In this document: positions 17,107-25,038 of the stretch, in pieces
Position numbering within the stretch: the stretch's first letter is position 1
Layout of the letters: each line of letters starts with the position of its first letter
NCBI GenBank assembly: GCA_910585245.1
Contig: CAJUCO010000010.1
Location: 1-64,000 of the forward strand
Direction: 5' to 3'
Length of the DNA: 64,000 bases
From: an uncultured Oscillibacter sp.
GTDB lineage: Bacteria; Bacillota; Clostridia; Oscillospirales; Oscillospiraceae
The notes under the pieces: generated by a model
Database searches by the model: none
What the model was told of the DNA's origin: nothing
Seen by the model: only the letters and a program-made list of their open reading frames with translations
Made by a program: the position numbers and the translations under genes

Positions 17107-18864
17107 ATGTCCTTCAAAGACAAGATTTCATCCCTTCTGTTCGGCGCAAAGAAAGAAGAGCCGGCAGATGAGACGCTCCTCACAGAACAGGAGCATAAAA
17201 TACCCGAGACGGTCCCGGAGATCCAAACGGCCACACCCAATGACCCATCCCGTCTGGAGATCCCCGCAGACCATCCCATTCGCCAGCTCCACGAGCTCCG
17301 CCAGAAGGAATCCGGCCCACTTCCCTATCCCCGGCTGTGTATGGACGAGGACGGCGTCCTTCCACCGGAGCTGCTGGAGAAGGAAATGAACCGCCTGCAA
17401 TCCTCGCTGAAAAGCGTGTGCGGCACCCGGTTAAAAGGCACCAAAGGCAGAATCCGCGGAAAGCACAGCAAGAAAAAGGCGGAAACCGAAGCGGAGACCG
17501 AAGAAGACCAGCTGGTCATGGACGCCCGCCCCTGGTTTTTCCTTTCTTCCGACAAAATCTATGCTTGGATGTTAGTCTTTCCCCCTGTGGGACCGGGAGC
17601 GGAACTGACGCGGGACATGATCTATCAGGCCCTGACAGCCCAGGGCATCTCTTATGGACTGGAGACCGCCCTGCTGGACCGGGTGGCCCACGACCGGGAC
17701 CGCTATTTCAACCTCTATCTGGTGGCAAAAGGCAAGCCCGCCTTCGACGGGCGAAACGGCAACATTGTGGACAACTTCCCCCGGGTTATCCAGCGGGAAC
17801 TGGAAGTAAATGAGTTCGGTCAGGTGGACTACACTGCGCTAAACCTGATCTGCAACGTGGAAGAGGGGCAGGAAATCTGCCACCTTATCCGCCCCACCGA
17901 GGGTGAACCGGGCCGGACGGTGCTAAATCAGGAGGTCCCCGCCAAGAGCGGAAAATCCGTGCCTCTCCCCAAAGGACGAAACACCGAAATCGGTGAGGAC
18001 GGAGACACCCTGATCGCCTCCATGCCGGGCCATGTGGAGTTCAGCGGCAGCACCTTCCAGGTCAAACCGGTGTTGGACATCGACGGCGATGTGGATTTCT
18101 CCACCGGGAAGATCAAATTTGTGGGAGATGTGAATATCAAAGGCGACGTGCTCAGCGGATTCACGGTCAAGGCCATGGGAAACATCTACGTGGGCGGCGT
18201 GGTGGAAGCCGGCAGCACGGTGGAAGCCGGCGGAGACTTGACGGTAGTCAAGGGCATCCTGGGCGACGGGACCACGGTTATCCGGGCCGGCCGGTGCATT
18301 TTCGCCAAGTACATCGAAAACGCCACCATCTTTGTTCGGGAAAACCTGCAAACCGACTGCATCGTCAACGGAAAGGTATACTGCGACGGCGAGGTGATCA
18401 TCCGCTCCGGCCGGGGCAGTATCATTGGAGGCCGGGTCTGGGCCGCTAAGCGGGTCAGCGCCAGCGCCATCGGCGCCAAGTCAGAGGTCAAAACTGCCAT
18501 TGCCCTGGGGGGGATGCCCTGTTCCACCCTGGAAAAAGATCTGATTCGCAAAAAGCTGGCCAATCTGGCGTCGGAACTGGAAAAGCTGGAGGCTCAGCTG
18601 GACAGCCACGCCAAAACCAGTCTTATGGGGAAGCTCCGTATGAAGATCTCCATGGCGGAACACCGGCTCAAACAGCTGGACGAAGAGCTGGACAACGCCA
18701 AAGAAGAGCTGAAAAACCAGAAAGAGCAGGACAGCGGCCGCATGGAGTGCGGCGTGGCCTACGCGGGGACGGAAATCAGCATCGGGGACGAGTTCCTGCG
18801 CCTGCGGCAGGAAACTCACCAGTGCGTGGCCAAGCTGCTGTGCGACGAGATCGTCCTGATGTGA
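17107..18864 (+). CDS. FapA/DUF342-family polymer-forming-type protein
   Basis: A 585-residue cytoplasmic protein. The central part (about residues 215-470) is a right-handed beta-helix of the FapA/DUF342 type, with repeats such as GDVNIKGDVLSGFTVKAMGN and GGVVEAGSTVEAGGDLTVV. A predicted coiled coil follows at about 480-550 (KLANLASELEKLEAQLDSHA). The first ~130 residues are charged and low-complexity and less typical. Family members were first linked to flagellar assembly or membrane-proximal scaffolding; their molecular role is poorly known. ATG 17107 is preferred, with GAGG ten bases upstream; GTG 17098 is an alternative. The neighbouring FIST/chemoreceptor genes suggest a sensory or motility link, which is inference. 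Confidence 0.88.
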   Translation: MSFKDKISSLLFGAKKEEPADETLLTEQEHKIPETVPEIQTATPNDPSRLEIPADHPIRQLHELRQKESGPLPYPRLCMDEDGVLPPELLEKEMNRLQSSLKSVCGTRLKGTKGRIRGKHSKKKAETEAETEEDQLVMDARPWFFLSSDKIYAWMLVFPPVGPGAELTRDMIYQALTAQGISYGLETALLDRVAHDRDRYFNLYLVAKGKPAFDGRNGNIVDNFPRVIQRELEVNEFGQVDYTALNLICNVEEGQEICHLIRPTEGEPGRTVLNQEVPAKSGKSVPLPKGRNTEIGEDGDTLIASMPGHVEFSGSTFQVKPVLDIDGDVDFSTGKIKFVGDVNIKGDVLSGFTVKAMGNIYVGGVVEAGSTVEAGGDLTVVKGILGDGTTVIRAGRCIFAKYIENATIFVRENLQTDCIVNGKVYCDGEVIIRSGRGSIIGGRVWAAKRVSASAIGAKSEVKTAIALGGMPCSTLEKDLIRKKLANLASELEKLEAQLDSHAKTSLMGKLRMKISMAEHRLKQLDEELDNAKEELKNQKEQDSGRMECGVAYAGTEISIGDEFLRLRQETHQCVAKLLCDEIVLM

Positions 18865-18884
18865 CGCCAAAATGTCGAATAACC

Positions 18885-18920
18885 AACAGGCGGCGGACGC
18901 GAATGCGTCCGCCGCCTGTT
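18885..18920 (+). terminator. Terminator between the FapA-like gene and the convergent chemoreceptor
   Basis: A 16-bp perfect stem, AACAGGCGGCGGACGC with GCGTCCGCCGCCTGTT, and a GAAT loop, 20 bases after the FapA-like stop and usable from both strands. Confidence 0.8.
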
Positions 18921-18942
18921 TGCCAATTCCGTATCTTACCGC

Positions 18943-19899
18943 TCATCTCCCGGAACGTTCCCCTGCCTCCATATCCTTGACAAAGGGGGGAATCTGAGAA
19001 ATCATATTGTCCATGTCCTCAAACATGGCGCTCTTGGTGGTGCCCAACCGGCTGGCCTGATCAATGTGCCGGACCACTTCCTGATACTGACCCTTGATCT
19101 GATCGAAGAACTGGCAAAGCACCGCCAGCTCCTGTTGAGCGGCCTCGATCACCCCGGAGATTTCCGTCTGTACCGAGGAGGAAGCCTCTGCGGTGGCCGT
19201 GATCTTGCGGAAGCTCTCGTCCGTTTGGCCCACCACGCCCACGCCCTGGTTCAGGGTCTGCTGGGAGGATTGGATGCTGCTGCTGAGCTCTCCTGCCCGA
19301 GCCTCCACGTCGCCAACGCCGTTGTCCACCTCTCCGGCCAGCTGCTTGATCTCCTTGGCCAACTCCTTCACTTGGGCGGCCACCACGGCGAAGCCCCGGC
19401 CCTCCACTCCGGCCCGGGCCGCCTCAATGGAGGCGTTGATGGCCAGAATATTGGTCTGGTCCGCAATGGAGACGATTTTCCCCATGCACTGCTGAATTCC
19501 CCGAATGGCGGATTGCAATCTCCCGAAAATATCCGCCATCTCGTCGTAAGAGGCCTGGATTTTCGTGGAGGTGTTTTTCAGTTCATCCATCAATCCCTCG
19601 GCTTCCAAAACCGTTCCGCCGATTTCCTCCCGCACATGGGCAAACTCCCCGGCGGCAGTGTCAATGTTGGCAAACGACTGCCCCAGCTCCTGAAGCTTTT
19701 CTTGGAAGTGATCCGCCTCTCTCAGCACGCCGGAAAAGGTAGACCCCACCATGCTCAGCTCCGAGAGGGAGGCCACCTCCTTCTTCACCAGCTCCTTCTG
19801 ATACTCCTTCAAGCTGCCCGCCACATGGAGAACCGGGTAGAGACTCCTTTCCTCCCGAGGCCGGTCCGGCTCCCGCCGGTTTTTTCCCGCGAATAACAT
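18943..19899 (-). CDS. Soluble methyl-accepting chemotaxis-type signalling protein
   Basis: A 318-residue protein with no membrane segment or periplasmic domain. Most of it is a chemoreceptor signalling coiled coil, with the conserved hairpin tip at about residues 141-172 (IADQTNILAINASIEAARAG) that contacts CheA and CheW. The first ~30 residues are basic and unstructured. Starting 12 bases after the FIST gene, with AAGGGGG seven bases before the ATG, it is translated from the same mRNA. The FIST protein is therefore the natural input module. No CheA, CheW or flagellar gene is in the window, so its output may be a dedicated pathway. The domain call is firm; the FIST pairing is inferred from operon structure. 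Confidence 0.92.
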   Translation of the reverse strand: MLFAGKNRREPDRPREERSLYPVLHVAGSLKEYQKELVKKEVASLSELSMVGSTFSGVLREADHFQEKLQELGQSFANIDTAAGEFAHVREEIGGTVLEAEGLMDELKNTSTKIQASYDEMADIFGRLQSAIRGIQQCMGKIVSIADQTNILAINASIEAARAGVEGRGFAVVAAQVKELAKEIKQLAGEVDNGVGDVEARAGELSSSIQSSQQTLNQGVGVVGQTDESFRKITATAEASSSVQTEISGVIEAAQQELAVLCQFFDQIKGQYQEVVRHIDQASRLGTTKSAMFEDMDNMISQIPPFVKDMEAGERSGR

Positions 19900-19911
19900 C
19901 CCGAATCCCCC

Positions 19912-20967
19912 TTACTCAAAGACCGCGCAGGTCATGGACTGATTGACAAAGCGGTTGTTGTAATGCTCCCCGTAGCCCACGAAACCCGCGTGGCAACCCA
20001 GGGCCCCCATCTCCCGAAGGTAGGTCTGCATATATCCCCGCTCTGAGAAGAGCTTGTAACGGAACAAACAGTTTACGGAAAAGACCGCCGAGCGCCGGGG
20101 AAACTCCCGCTGAATCTTGAGGATGGTGTCCCGGGTAATGGCCTGATAATCCCCCAGCTCCAGGAGGATCAGCACATCAGAATCGTTCACCTGGCGGAAG
20201 CAGGCCAAAGCATTGCCGTTGACCTCTTTGATGGAAATAATGCAGGTGTCATCCCCGTTGATCTTTCCAAAGGGATTTTGGAACGTCCGGGTCAAAATTT
20301 CCTCGTCCGTCACATGGAGGATGCCCTTATAGACCTGCTTGGCGGGCTTGCCGTTCAAGGAGCCCAGTATGTAATTACTCCGGTCGGTGTCAGAGGCAAT
20401 AAAGCGGTAATCTCCCAACTGGTGGTAAATATTCTCCTTATAGGTTTTCACCCGGCCTCCCCGGTTCCGCACCAGGGCATAGGCCACGGCATCCGGATAA
20501 ACCCGGCCGTTGGCGGAGATCCGGCCTTCGCCGCCGGTGCCCCCCACCAGGGAAATCCCCCGTTTATGCAGGACGGTGTGGATGGTAGTCAGCACGCAGG
20601 CGTCGTTTCCCGCGCAAAAGTCAATGCAAACCGTGTCGTCGCCGGAGCCGCCCACCGCCTGCATATCCCGCTCCAGACGCTGGATATACTTCACCGGCAT
20701 GGTGGACACCTGCTCCAAAACGCCTGCCGCGGCAGTGACGCCGTCTGTGAACGCGATGACTCCCACGCCGTTTTCTACAACGCCGGCTTGATAGCACATT
20801 CCAATACATCCAATGCTGGGCACGCCGGGAAAGCGCCGCTCCAGTTCCTTGACATGGGTCTCGAACTGGCTGTCGTTTGATAGCAACATGATAAACTCGG
20901 GGCTACGGAGCCCACTGAGAGCCTCATCCAGATTTCCCCGCTGACTCATCCCATAAAATTGTCTCAT
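19912..20967 (-). CDS. FIST-domain sensory protein
   Basis: A 351-residue soluble protein with the FIST N domain (about residues 20-205, including SIGCIGMCYQAGVV) and FIST C domain (about 210-345, ending with LGCHAGFVGYGEHYNNRFVN). FIST domains are found in signal-transduction proteins and are thought to bind small ligands such as amino acids. Here the domain is a stand-alone protein encoded directly before a soluble chemoreceptor, splitting sensor and transducer into two chains. A perfect-consensus promoter lies 39 bases upstream of its ATG and AGGAGG precedes it. Family assignment is firm; ligand and partner are inferred. Confidence 0.9.
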   Translation of the reverse strand: MRQFYGMSQRGNLDEALSGLRSPEFIMLLSNDSQFETHVKELERRFPGVPSIGCIGMCYQAGVVENGVGVIAFTDGVTAAAGVLEQVSTMPVKYIQRLERDMQAVGGSGDDTVCIDFCAGNDACVLTTIHTVLHKRGISLVGGTGGEGRISANGRVYPDAVAYALVRNRGGRVKTYKENIYHQLGDYRFIASDTDRSNYILGSLNGKPAKQVYKGILHVTDEEILTRTFQNPFGKINGDDTCIISIKEVNGNALACFRQVNDSDVLILLELGDYQAITRDTILKIQREFPRRSAVFSVNCLFRYKLFSERGYMQTYLREMGALGCHAGFVGYGEHYNNRFVNQSMTCAVFE

Positions 20968-21005
20968 GACGCGGTCTACCTCCTGCCATAATTTACAGCG
21001 GGTAT

Positions 21006-21034
21006 ATTATAATGGAAAGTCTCCGGTATGTCAA
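21006..21034 (-). promoter_or_regulatory. Perfect-consensus sigma-A promoter of the FIST/chemoreceptor operon
   Basis: On the minus strand TTGACA (21034-21029), a 17-base spacer and TATAAT (21011-21006) match consensus at all positions. The MITE-like element begins 14 bases upstream of the -35 box. Confidence 0.85.
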
Positions 21035-21048
21035 TAACCGGCGCAGTT

Positions 21049-21235
21049 CGGGGAGTGTCCTCTTGCGCATTTTATAAATAATAGGACCCTGATGTAGGGG
21101 CCGCCGTCCTGCGTCCGCCGTTGGCGGCGGCGTACCCCTTGCGGGTGCCCGCGGCCCGTCAATACAAAACTTTACATCGGGCCGCCCAAGGGGACGGCCA
21201 CTACAAAATAAAATCGTCCAATCGGACACTCCCCG
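21049..21235. mobile_element. MITE-like element, 187 bp, 12-bp terminal inverted repeats and 5-bp target duplication
   Basis: CGGGGAGTGTCC at 21049-21060 is the exact inverse of GGACACTCCCCG at 21224-21235. Both outer ends are flanked by the direct repeat CAGTT (21044-21048 and 21236-21240), as a 5-bp target duplication would be. Inside, a second imperfect inverted repeat (GTAGGGGCCGCCGTCC against GGACGGCCACTAC) and GC-rich hairpins fill the element. No ORF fits. This is the structure of a non-autonomous transposon moved by a transposase encoded elsewhere. Ends and flanks are seen; mobility is inference. Confidence 0.7.
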
Positions 21236-21265
21236 CAGTTCTTTCACAAAAGGGAAGAAAATAGG

Positions 21266-21294
21266 AAAAGCCTTGGCTTGCAAGGCTTTTCCCA
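21266..21294 (-). terminator. Terminator of the Gfo/Idh/MocA gene
   Basis: GGAAAAGCCTTG pairs with CAAGGCTTTTCC around a 5-base loop, 75 bases downstream of the dehydrogenase stop. On the minus strand it is followed by TATTTTC. Confidence 0.75.
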
Positions 21295-21368
21295 TTTAAA
21301 ACTGCGTTTGGAAAGACCGGTCCGCCCCGTCTGTTCTCACAAAAACGGAGGAGGGTTCGATGATAGAA

Positions 21369-22397
21369 TTACGGCCTTTCCACCTTCACGTACTTGCCTC
21401 CCGCACGGCAAGACTCCGTGGCGGCCTTGGCCATCAGCACAGGTATCAGGCCGTCCACCACGCCGGTTTCCACCGGCTTGTCGTTGGCCACGGCATCCAC
21501 GAAGCTGGCCACCTCGTCAATGAAGGCCTGGGTATAGCGCTCCAGGAAGAACCACAGAGGCTTTTCCGTCCGGCAGCCGTCCACCGTCATAATAGCGGCG
21601 GTGCTGTGCAGGTCGTTTCCGTCAGAGACCATGCCCTTGGAACCAAAGACCTCCACCCGCTGGTCATAGCCATACACGGCTTGCCGGGAGTTGTTGATGA
21701 CGGCGATGCAGCCGTTATCCATTTTCATGGTCACCACGGCAGTGTCCACGTCGGGCACTCCGGATTCTTCCTGGAGTTTGGGATTTACCAGGCAGGAGCC
21801 CACGGCGGAGATCTCCAGAGCCTCGGCCCCGGTGACATAGCGCACCATGTCAAAGTCGTGGATCATCATATCATAGAACAGCCCGCCGGAAACGGCCACA
21901 TACTCCATCGTGGGGGGCTCGGGGTCCCGAGAGGAGACGGTGACAATATGGGGATCCCCGATATCCCCCCGCTTTACCGCCTGGGCCACAGCCTTGTGGT
22001 TGTGGTCAAAGCGGCGGTTGAAGCCCACCATGAACTTCACCCCGGCCTCCTCAATAGCCTTTTGGAGCTCCAGAATCTGGGGCACATCGTATGTAATGGG
22101 CTTTTCGCAGAAGGTGTGCTTGCCCGCCTTCACCGCCGCCAGGGACATGGGGCAGTGGGCGTCGGTGGAGGAGCAGACAAAAACCGCCTCCACCTGGGGA
22201 TCGTTCAGCACGTTTTCATAGTTGTCGGAGATGTTGGGAATGCCGTGCTGCTGGCACCACTCCCGGCCGCCATTGGTATCAATATAGGGGTCGGATACGG
22301 CGACGACTTCCGCGCCGGGGACGGAGTTGATAAGGTTTGCCATGTGGAGTTTGCCCATGCGGCCGCAGCCGATGAAGCCGATCTTTACGGTTCTCAT
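21369..22397 (-). CDS. Gfo/Idh/MocA-family oxidoreductase (myo-inositol 2-dehydrogenase-like)
   Basis: A 342-residue NAD(P)-dependent dehydrogenase. The Rossmann motif is at residues 7-15 (GFIGCGRMG), the family EKP motif follows (TFCEKPITYD), and the catalytic region holds GGLFYDMMIHDFDMVRY with the conserved aspartate and histidine of inositol dehydrogenases. It most likely oxidises a cyclic polyol or sugar to a keto compound. The ATG at 22397 is placed ten bases from AAAAGGAG; an ATG three codons earlier sits too close. No other inositol-catabolism genes are nearby, so calling it iolG would be unsafe. It has its own terminator. Confidence 0.87.
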   Translation of the reverse strand: MRTVKIGFIGCGRMGKLHMANLINSVPGAEVVAVSDPYIDTNGGREWCQQHGIPNISDNYENVLNDPQVEAVFVCSSTDAHCPMSLAAVKAGKHTFCEKPITYDVPQILELQKAIEEAGVKFMVGFNRRFDHNHKAVAQAVKRGDIGDPHIVTVSSRDPEPPTMEYVAVSGGLFYDMMIHDFDMVRYVTGAEALEISAVGSCLVNPKLQEESGVPDVDTAVVTMKMDNGCIAVINNSRQAVYGYDQRVEVFGSKGMVSDGNDLHSTAAIMTVDGCRTEKPLWFFLERYTQAFIDEVASFVDAVANDKPVETGVVDGLIPVLMAKAATESCRAGGKYVKVERP

Positions 22398-22534
22398 GTT
22401 GATCATTCTCCTTTTACCAATGTTCCGAATCGTTTTCCACAGGTTCCGGCCACTCTGGCAAAAGCCGGAATCCTGCCGTCTCAGTATACCACGGAGACGG
22501 ACAGGTTTTCAACAGCAAAATCCTGACCTGCCCA

Positions 22535-22557
22535 AAAAGGCGGAAGGCATTCCGCCT
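22535..22557 (-). terminator. Terminator overlapping the HAD gene stop
   Basis: AGGCGGAA pairs with TTCCGCCT (22538-22557) and is followed on the minus strand by TTTTT. Its stem reaches the stop codon of the HAD gene. Confidence 0.7.
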
Positions 22558-23333
22558 CATTTCCCGGGAATCTCTCCCACGCCTTTCAGGATATACTTGG
22601 GCCGGTAGGGATAGTCCTGGCAGGTCTCCCGGCTGGACACGCCGGAGAGAACCAAAACAGTGTCCAGGCCCGTCTCAATTCCCGCAATGATGTCCGTATC
22701 CATCCGGTCTCCAATCATCACCGCGTTTTCCGAGTGGACCCCCAGCATACGAAGGCCGGTGCGCATCATCAGAGGATTCGGCTTGCCCACGAAATAGGCG
22801 CTCTTCTCCGTGGCCAGTTCAATGGGCGCGATCAGCGCCCGGCAGGCCGGGACGATGCCCGCCTCCGCCGGGGCGGTCAAATCCGGGTTGGTGCCGATGA
22901 GCTTCGCCCCGGCGTTTACCAGGCGGATGGCCTTGGTGATCTGTTCCAGGTTATAGGCGGAGGACTCTCCCACCACCACGTAGTCCGGGTTCACGTCATT
23001 GTAGGTGATCCCTTTGTCATAGAGGGCGTTGGTAATGCCGTGTTCTCCCACCACATAGGCGCTGCACCCCGGGGCCTGACTGTCCAGGAAATGGGCCGTG
23101 GCCAGGGCGCTGGTATAAAAATGGGACTCGTCCACATCCAGGCCCATCCGGGCCAGCTTCTGCTGAAGCTCCTTTGGGGTGTACTGGCTGGAATTTGTCA
23201 GGAAAAGAAAGTTCTTCTTTTCCTCCGACAGCCACTCGACGAATTTCCGGACCCCCGGCAACACCTGGTTCCCGTGATAGATCACGCCGTCCATGTCGCA
23301 AATAAAGCCCTTTTTCTTTCTCAGTACTTCCAT
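22557..23333 (-). CDS. HAD-IIA family phosphatase (NagD/AraL-like)
   Basis: A 258-residue sugar-phosphate or nucleotide phosphatase of subclass IIA. Motif I is DMDGVIYHG with catalytic D13 and D15, motif II FLTNSSQYT, the lysine motif VGKPNP, and motif IV GDRMDTDI. Such enzymes dephosphorylate small phosphosugars or nucleotides, often as damage-control or overflow enzymes. TAGGAG precedes the ATG. It is divergent from the BMP nucleoside-import operon, which makes a nucleoside- or ribose-phosphate substrate attractive, but this is inference from position. Confidence 0.92.
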   Translation of the reverse strand: MEVLRKKKGFICDMDGVIYHGNQVLPGVRKFVEWLSEEKKNFLFLTNSSQYTPKELQQKLARMGLDVDESHFYTSALATAHFLDSQAPGCSAYVVGEHGITNALYDKGITYNDVNPDYVVVGESSAYNLEQITKAIRLVNAGAKLIGTNPDLTAPAEAGIVPACRALIAPIELATEKSAYFVGKPNPLMMRTGLRMLGVHSENAVMIGDRMDTDIIAGIETGLDTVLVLSGVSSRETCQDYPYRPKYILKGVGEIPGK

Positions 23334-23540
23334 GGTCCACTCCTAATTGATCCAAGGGCGCAAAGCCCTGTGTAATATGGGTGTTCACTCCCTTAAAGTA
23401 TCCCACATTCCAGAGAATTTGTCAAAGAAAATTCAAAAACGTTTTCCCTTCCGCCGCTATTTCCCACTTTGATGGATCTTTGAACATCCCAGAAATCCTC
23501 TTTACTCTTCGGTAAATTTCCAAAAATCTGAAAAAGCGCA

Positions 23541-23569
23541 TTGAAATTTTCCCCAAATTCCTGTATAAT
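23541..23569 (+). promoter_or_regulatory. Promoter of the BMP nucleoside ABC operon
   Basis: TTGAAA (23541-23546), a 17-base spacer and TATAAT (23564-23569). A compact hairpin (CGGGGAG with CTCCCCG, 23579-23597) occupies the very 5' end of the mRNA and may stabilise it. The rest of the 23334-23639 interval shows no other feature. Confidence 0.8.
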
Positions 23570-23639
23570 TCATTTATCGGGGAGTGTTCTCTCCCCGGTT
23601 CCCTTCCATACACATATTTATTTAAGGAGGAACATTGGA

Positions 23640-24917
23640 ATGAAGAAATTTCTTGCATTGCTGCTGTCCATGCTGATGGTTCTGAGTCTCGCCGCCTGCG
23701 GAGGCGACGAAGGAGACAGCCAGCCCGCAGACGATCCTAAACCCGCCGATACCCAGCAGCCCGCCGATTCCGGCAGCGAACCCGCCGGGGACAAAACCAT
23801 CAAGGTGGGCCTTATCTGCATCGGAGACGAAAACGACCAGGGATACACCTACAACTTCATCCGGGGCAAAGAGGCCGCTACCGAGGCCCTAGCCGCCAAA
23901 GGCATCACGGTAGATTGGGTAGTCAAGTGGAACATTGGAGAGGACTCCGGCTGCGAAGACGCCAACATCGAACTGGCGGACGACGGCTGCGACCTGATCA
24001 TTAACAACTCCTTCGGTTTCGAACCCTTTATGTTGAAGGTGGCCCCGGACTATCCCGAGATTGAGTTCATCGCCTGCACCAACCAGGCCTCCTGGGGAGA
24101 CAATCTGGAAAACACCCACAACGCCTTCGCCAACATCTATGAGGGCCGGTATCTGGCGGGCATCGTGGCAGGCATGAAACTCCAGCAGATGATTGACGAG
24201 GGGACCATCTCCGCCGATCAGGCCGTCATCGGCTACGTGGGCGCCTTCTCCTTCGCCGAGGTCATCTCCGGCTTCACCAGCTACTTCCTGGGCGCCCGGA
24301 GCGTCTGCCCCAGCGTCACCATGAAGGTCCAGTTCGTGGGCTCCTGGTCCGACGCCACGGAAGAGGCCAACGCCGCCTCGGCCCTTGCCGACATGGGCTG
24401 CGTCATGATCTCCCAGCACTCCGACAACACCACCCCGGCCACCACGGCCCAATCCAAGGGCGTGTTCCACACGGGATACAACAACGACATGATCTCCGTG
24501 GCCCCCGAGGCCTCCCTCATCGGCACCCGGATCAACTGGGCCCCCTACTTCGAGTACGCCATTGAGTCCGTGGTCAACGGAGAGAGCTTTGACCAGGACT
24601 GGTGCCACGGAATGGACATGGACGCCGTGGTTATGACGGACCTGAACGAGGCCATTGCCGCCCCCGGCACCGCCGAGAAGCTGGCGGAAGTGGAGGCCAA
24701 GCTCCGCTCCGGTGAGCTCCAGGTCTTCGACACCTCCACCTTCACCATCGAGGGCAAGGCCCTGGAGAGCGCCTTCGCCCTGGACACCGACGGCGACTTC
24801 ACCCCCGACTCCGAGGAGGCCGTGTTTGACGGGGCCTTCCACGAGTCCTACTTCCAGTCCGCTCCCTACTTTGCCCTGTCTATCGACGGCATCGAGTGGC
24901 TGAACTCCGCGTTCTGA
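23640..24917 (+). CDS. BMP-family substrate-binding lipoprotein of an ABC importer (nucleoside type)
   Basis: A 425-residue lipoprotein: signal peptide residues 1-19, lipobox ending at C20 (LAAC), an acidic proline-rich linker (about 21-52), then the BMP domain (IKVGLICIGDENDQGYTYNF, later FAEVISGFTSYFLGARS and GTRINWAPYFEYAI). BMP proteins such as PnrA and Med/BmpA capture purine nucleosides outside the membrane. AGGAGG lies nine bases before ATG 23640. It is first in an operon with a double ATPase and two permeases, and a hairpin after it would leave it in excess over the other subunits. Nucleoside specificity is family knowledge, not shown by this sequence. Confidence 0.92.
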   Translation: MKKFLALLLSMLMVLSLAACGGDEGDSQPADDPKPADTQQPADSGSEPAGDKTIKVGLICIGDENDQGYTYNFIRGKEAATEALAAKGITVDWVVKWNIGEDSGCEDANIELADDGCDLIINNSFGFEPFMLKVAPDYPEIEFIACTNQASWGDNLENTHNAFANIYEGRYLAGIVAGMKLQQMIDEGTISADQAVIGYVGAFSFAEVISGFTSYFLGARSVCPSVTMKVQFVGSWSDATEEANAASALADMGCVMISQHSDNTTPATTAQSKGVFHTGYNNDMISVAPEASLIGTRINWAPYFEYAIESVVNGESFDQDWCHGMDMDAVVMTDLNEAIAAPGTAEKLAEVEAKLRSGELQVFDTSTFTIEGKALESAFALDTDGDFTPDSEEAVFDGAFHESYFQSAPYFALSIDGIEWLNSAF

Positions 24918-24947
24918 TTCCCTTACAAAGCAACAAAAGAACTTGAT

Positions 24948-24969
24948 AGGGGGCCGCGCGCGGCCCCCT
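24948..24969 (+). terminator. Intra-operon attenuating hairpin after the binding protein
   Basis: AGGGGGCCGC pairs with GCGGCCCCCT, with further AGAAC/GTTCT pairing outside and a TTCTTTT run. Its place between the binding-protein and ATPase genes fits partial termination that sets subunit ratios. Confidence 0.7.
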
Positions 24970-25038
24970 GTTCTTTTCCACTCCATCCCGACTCCGCCCG
25001 GCGCAAGCGCATTTCCCTGCCGGGACCTCTTAGAAAGG

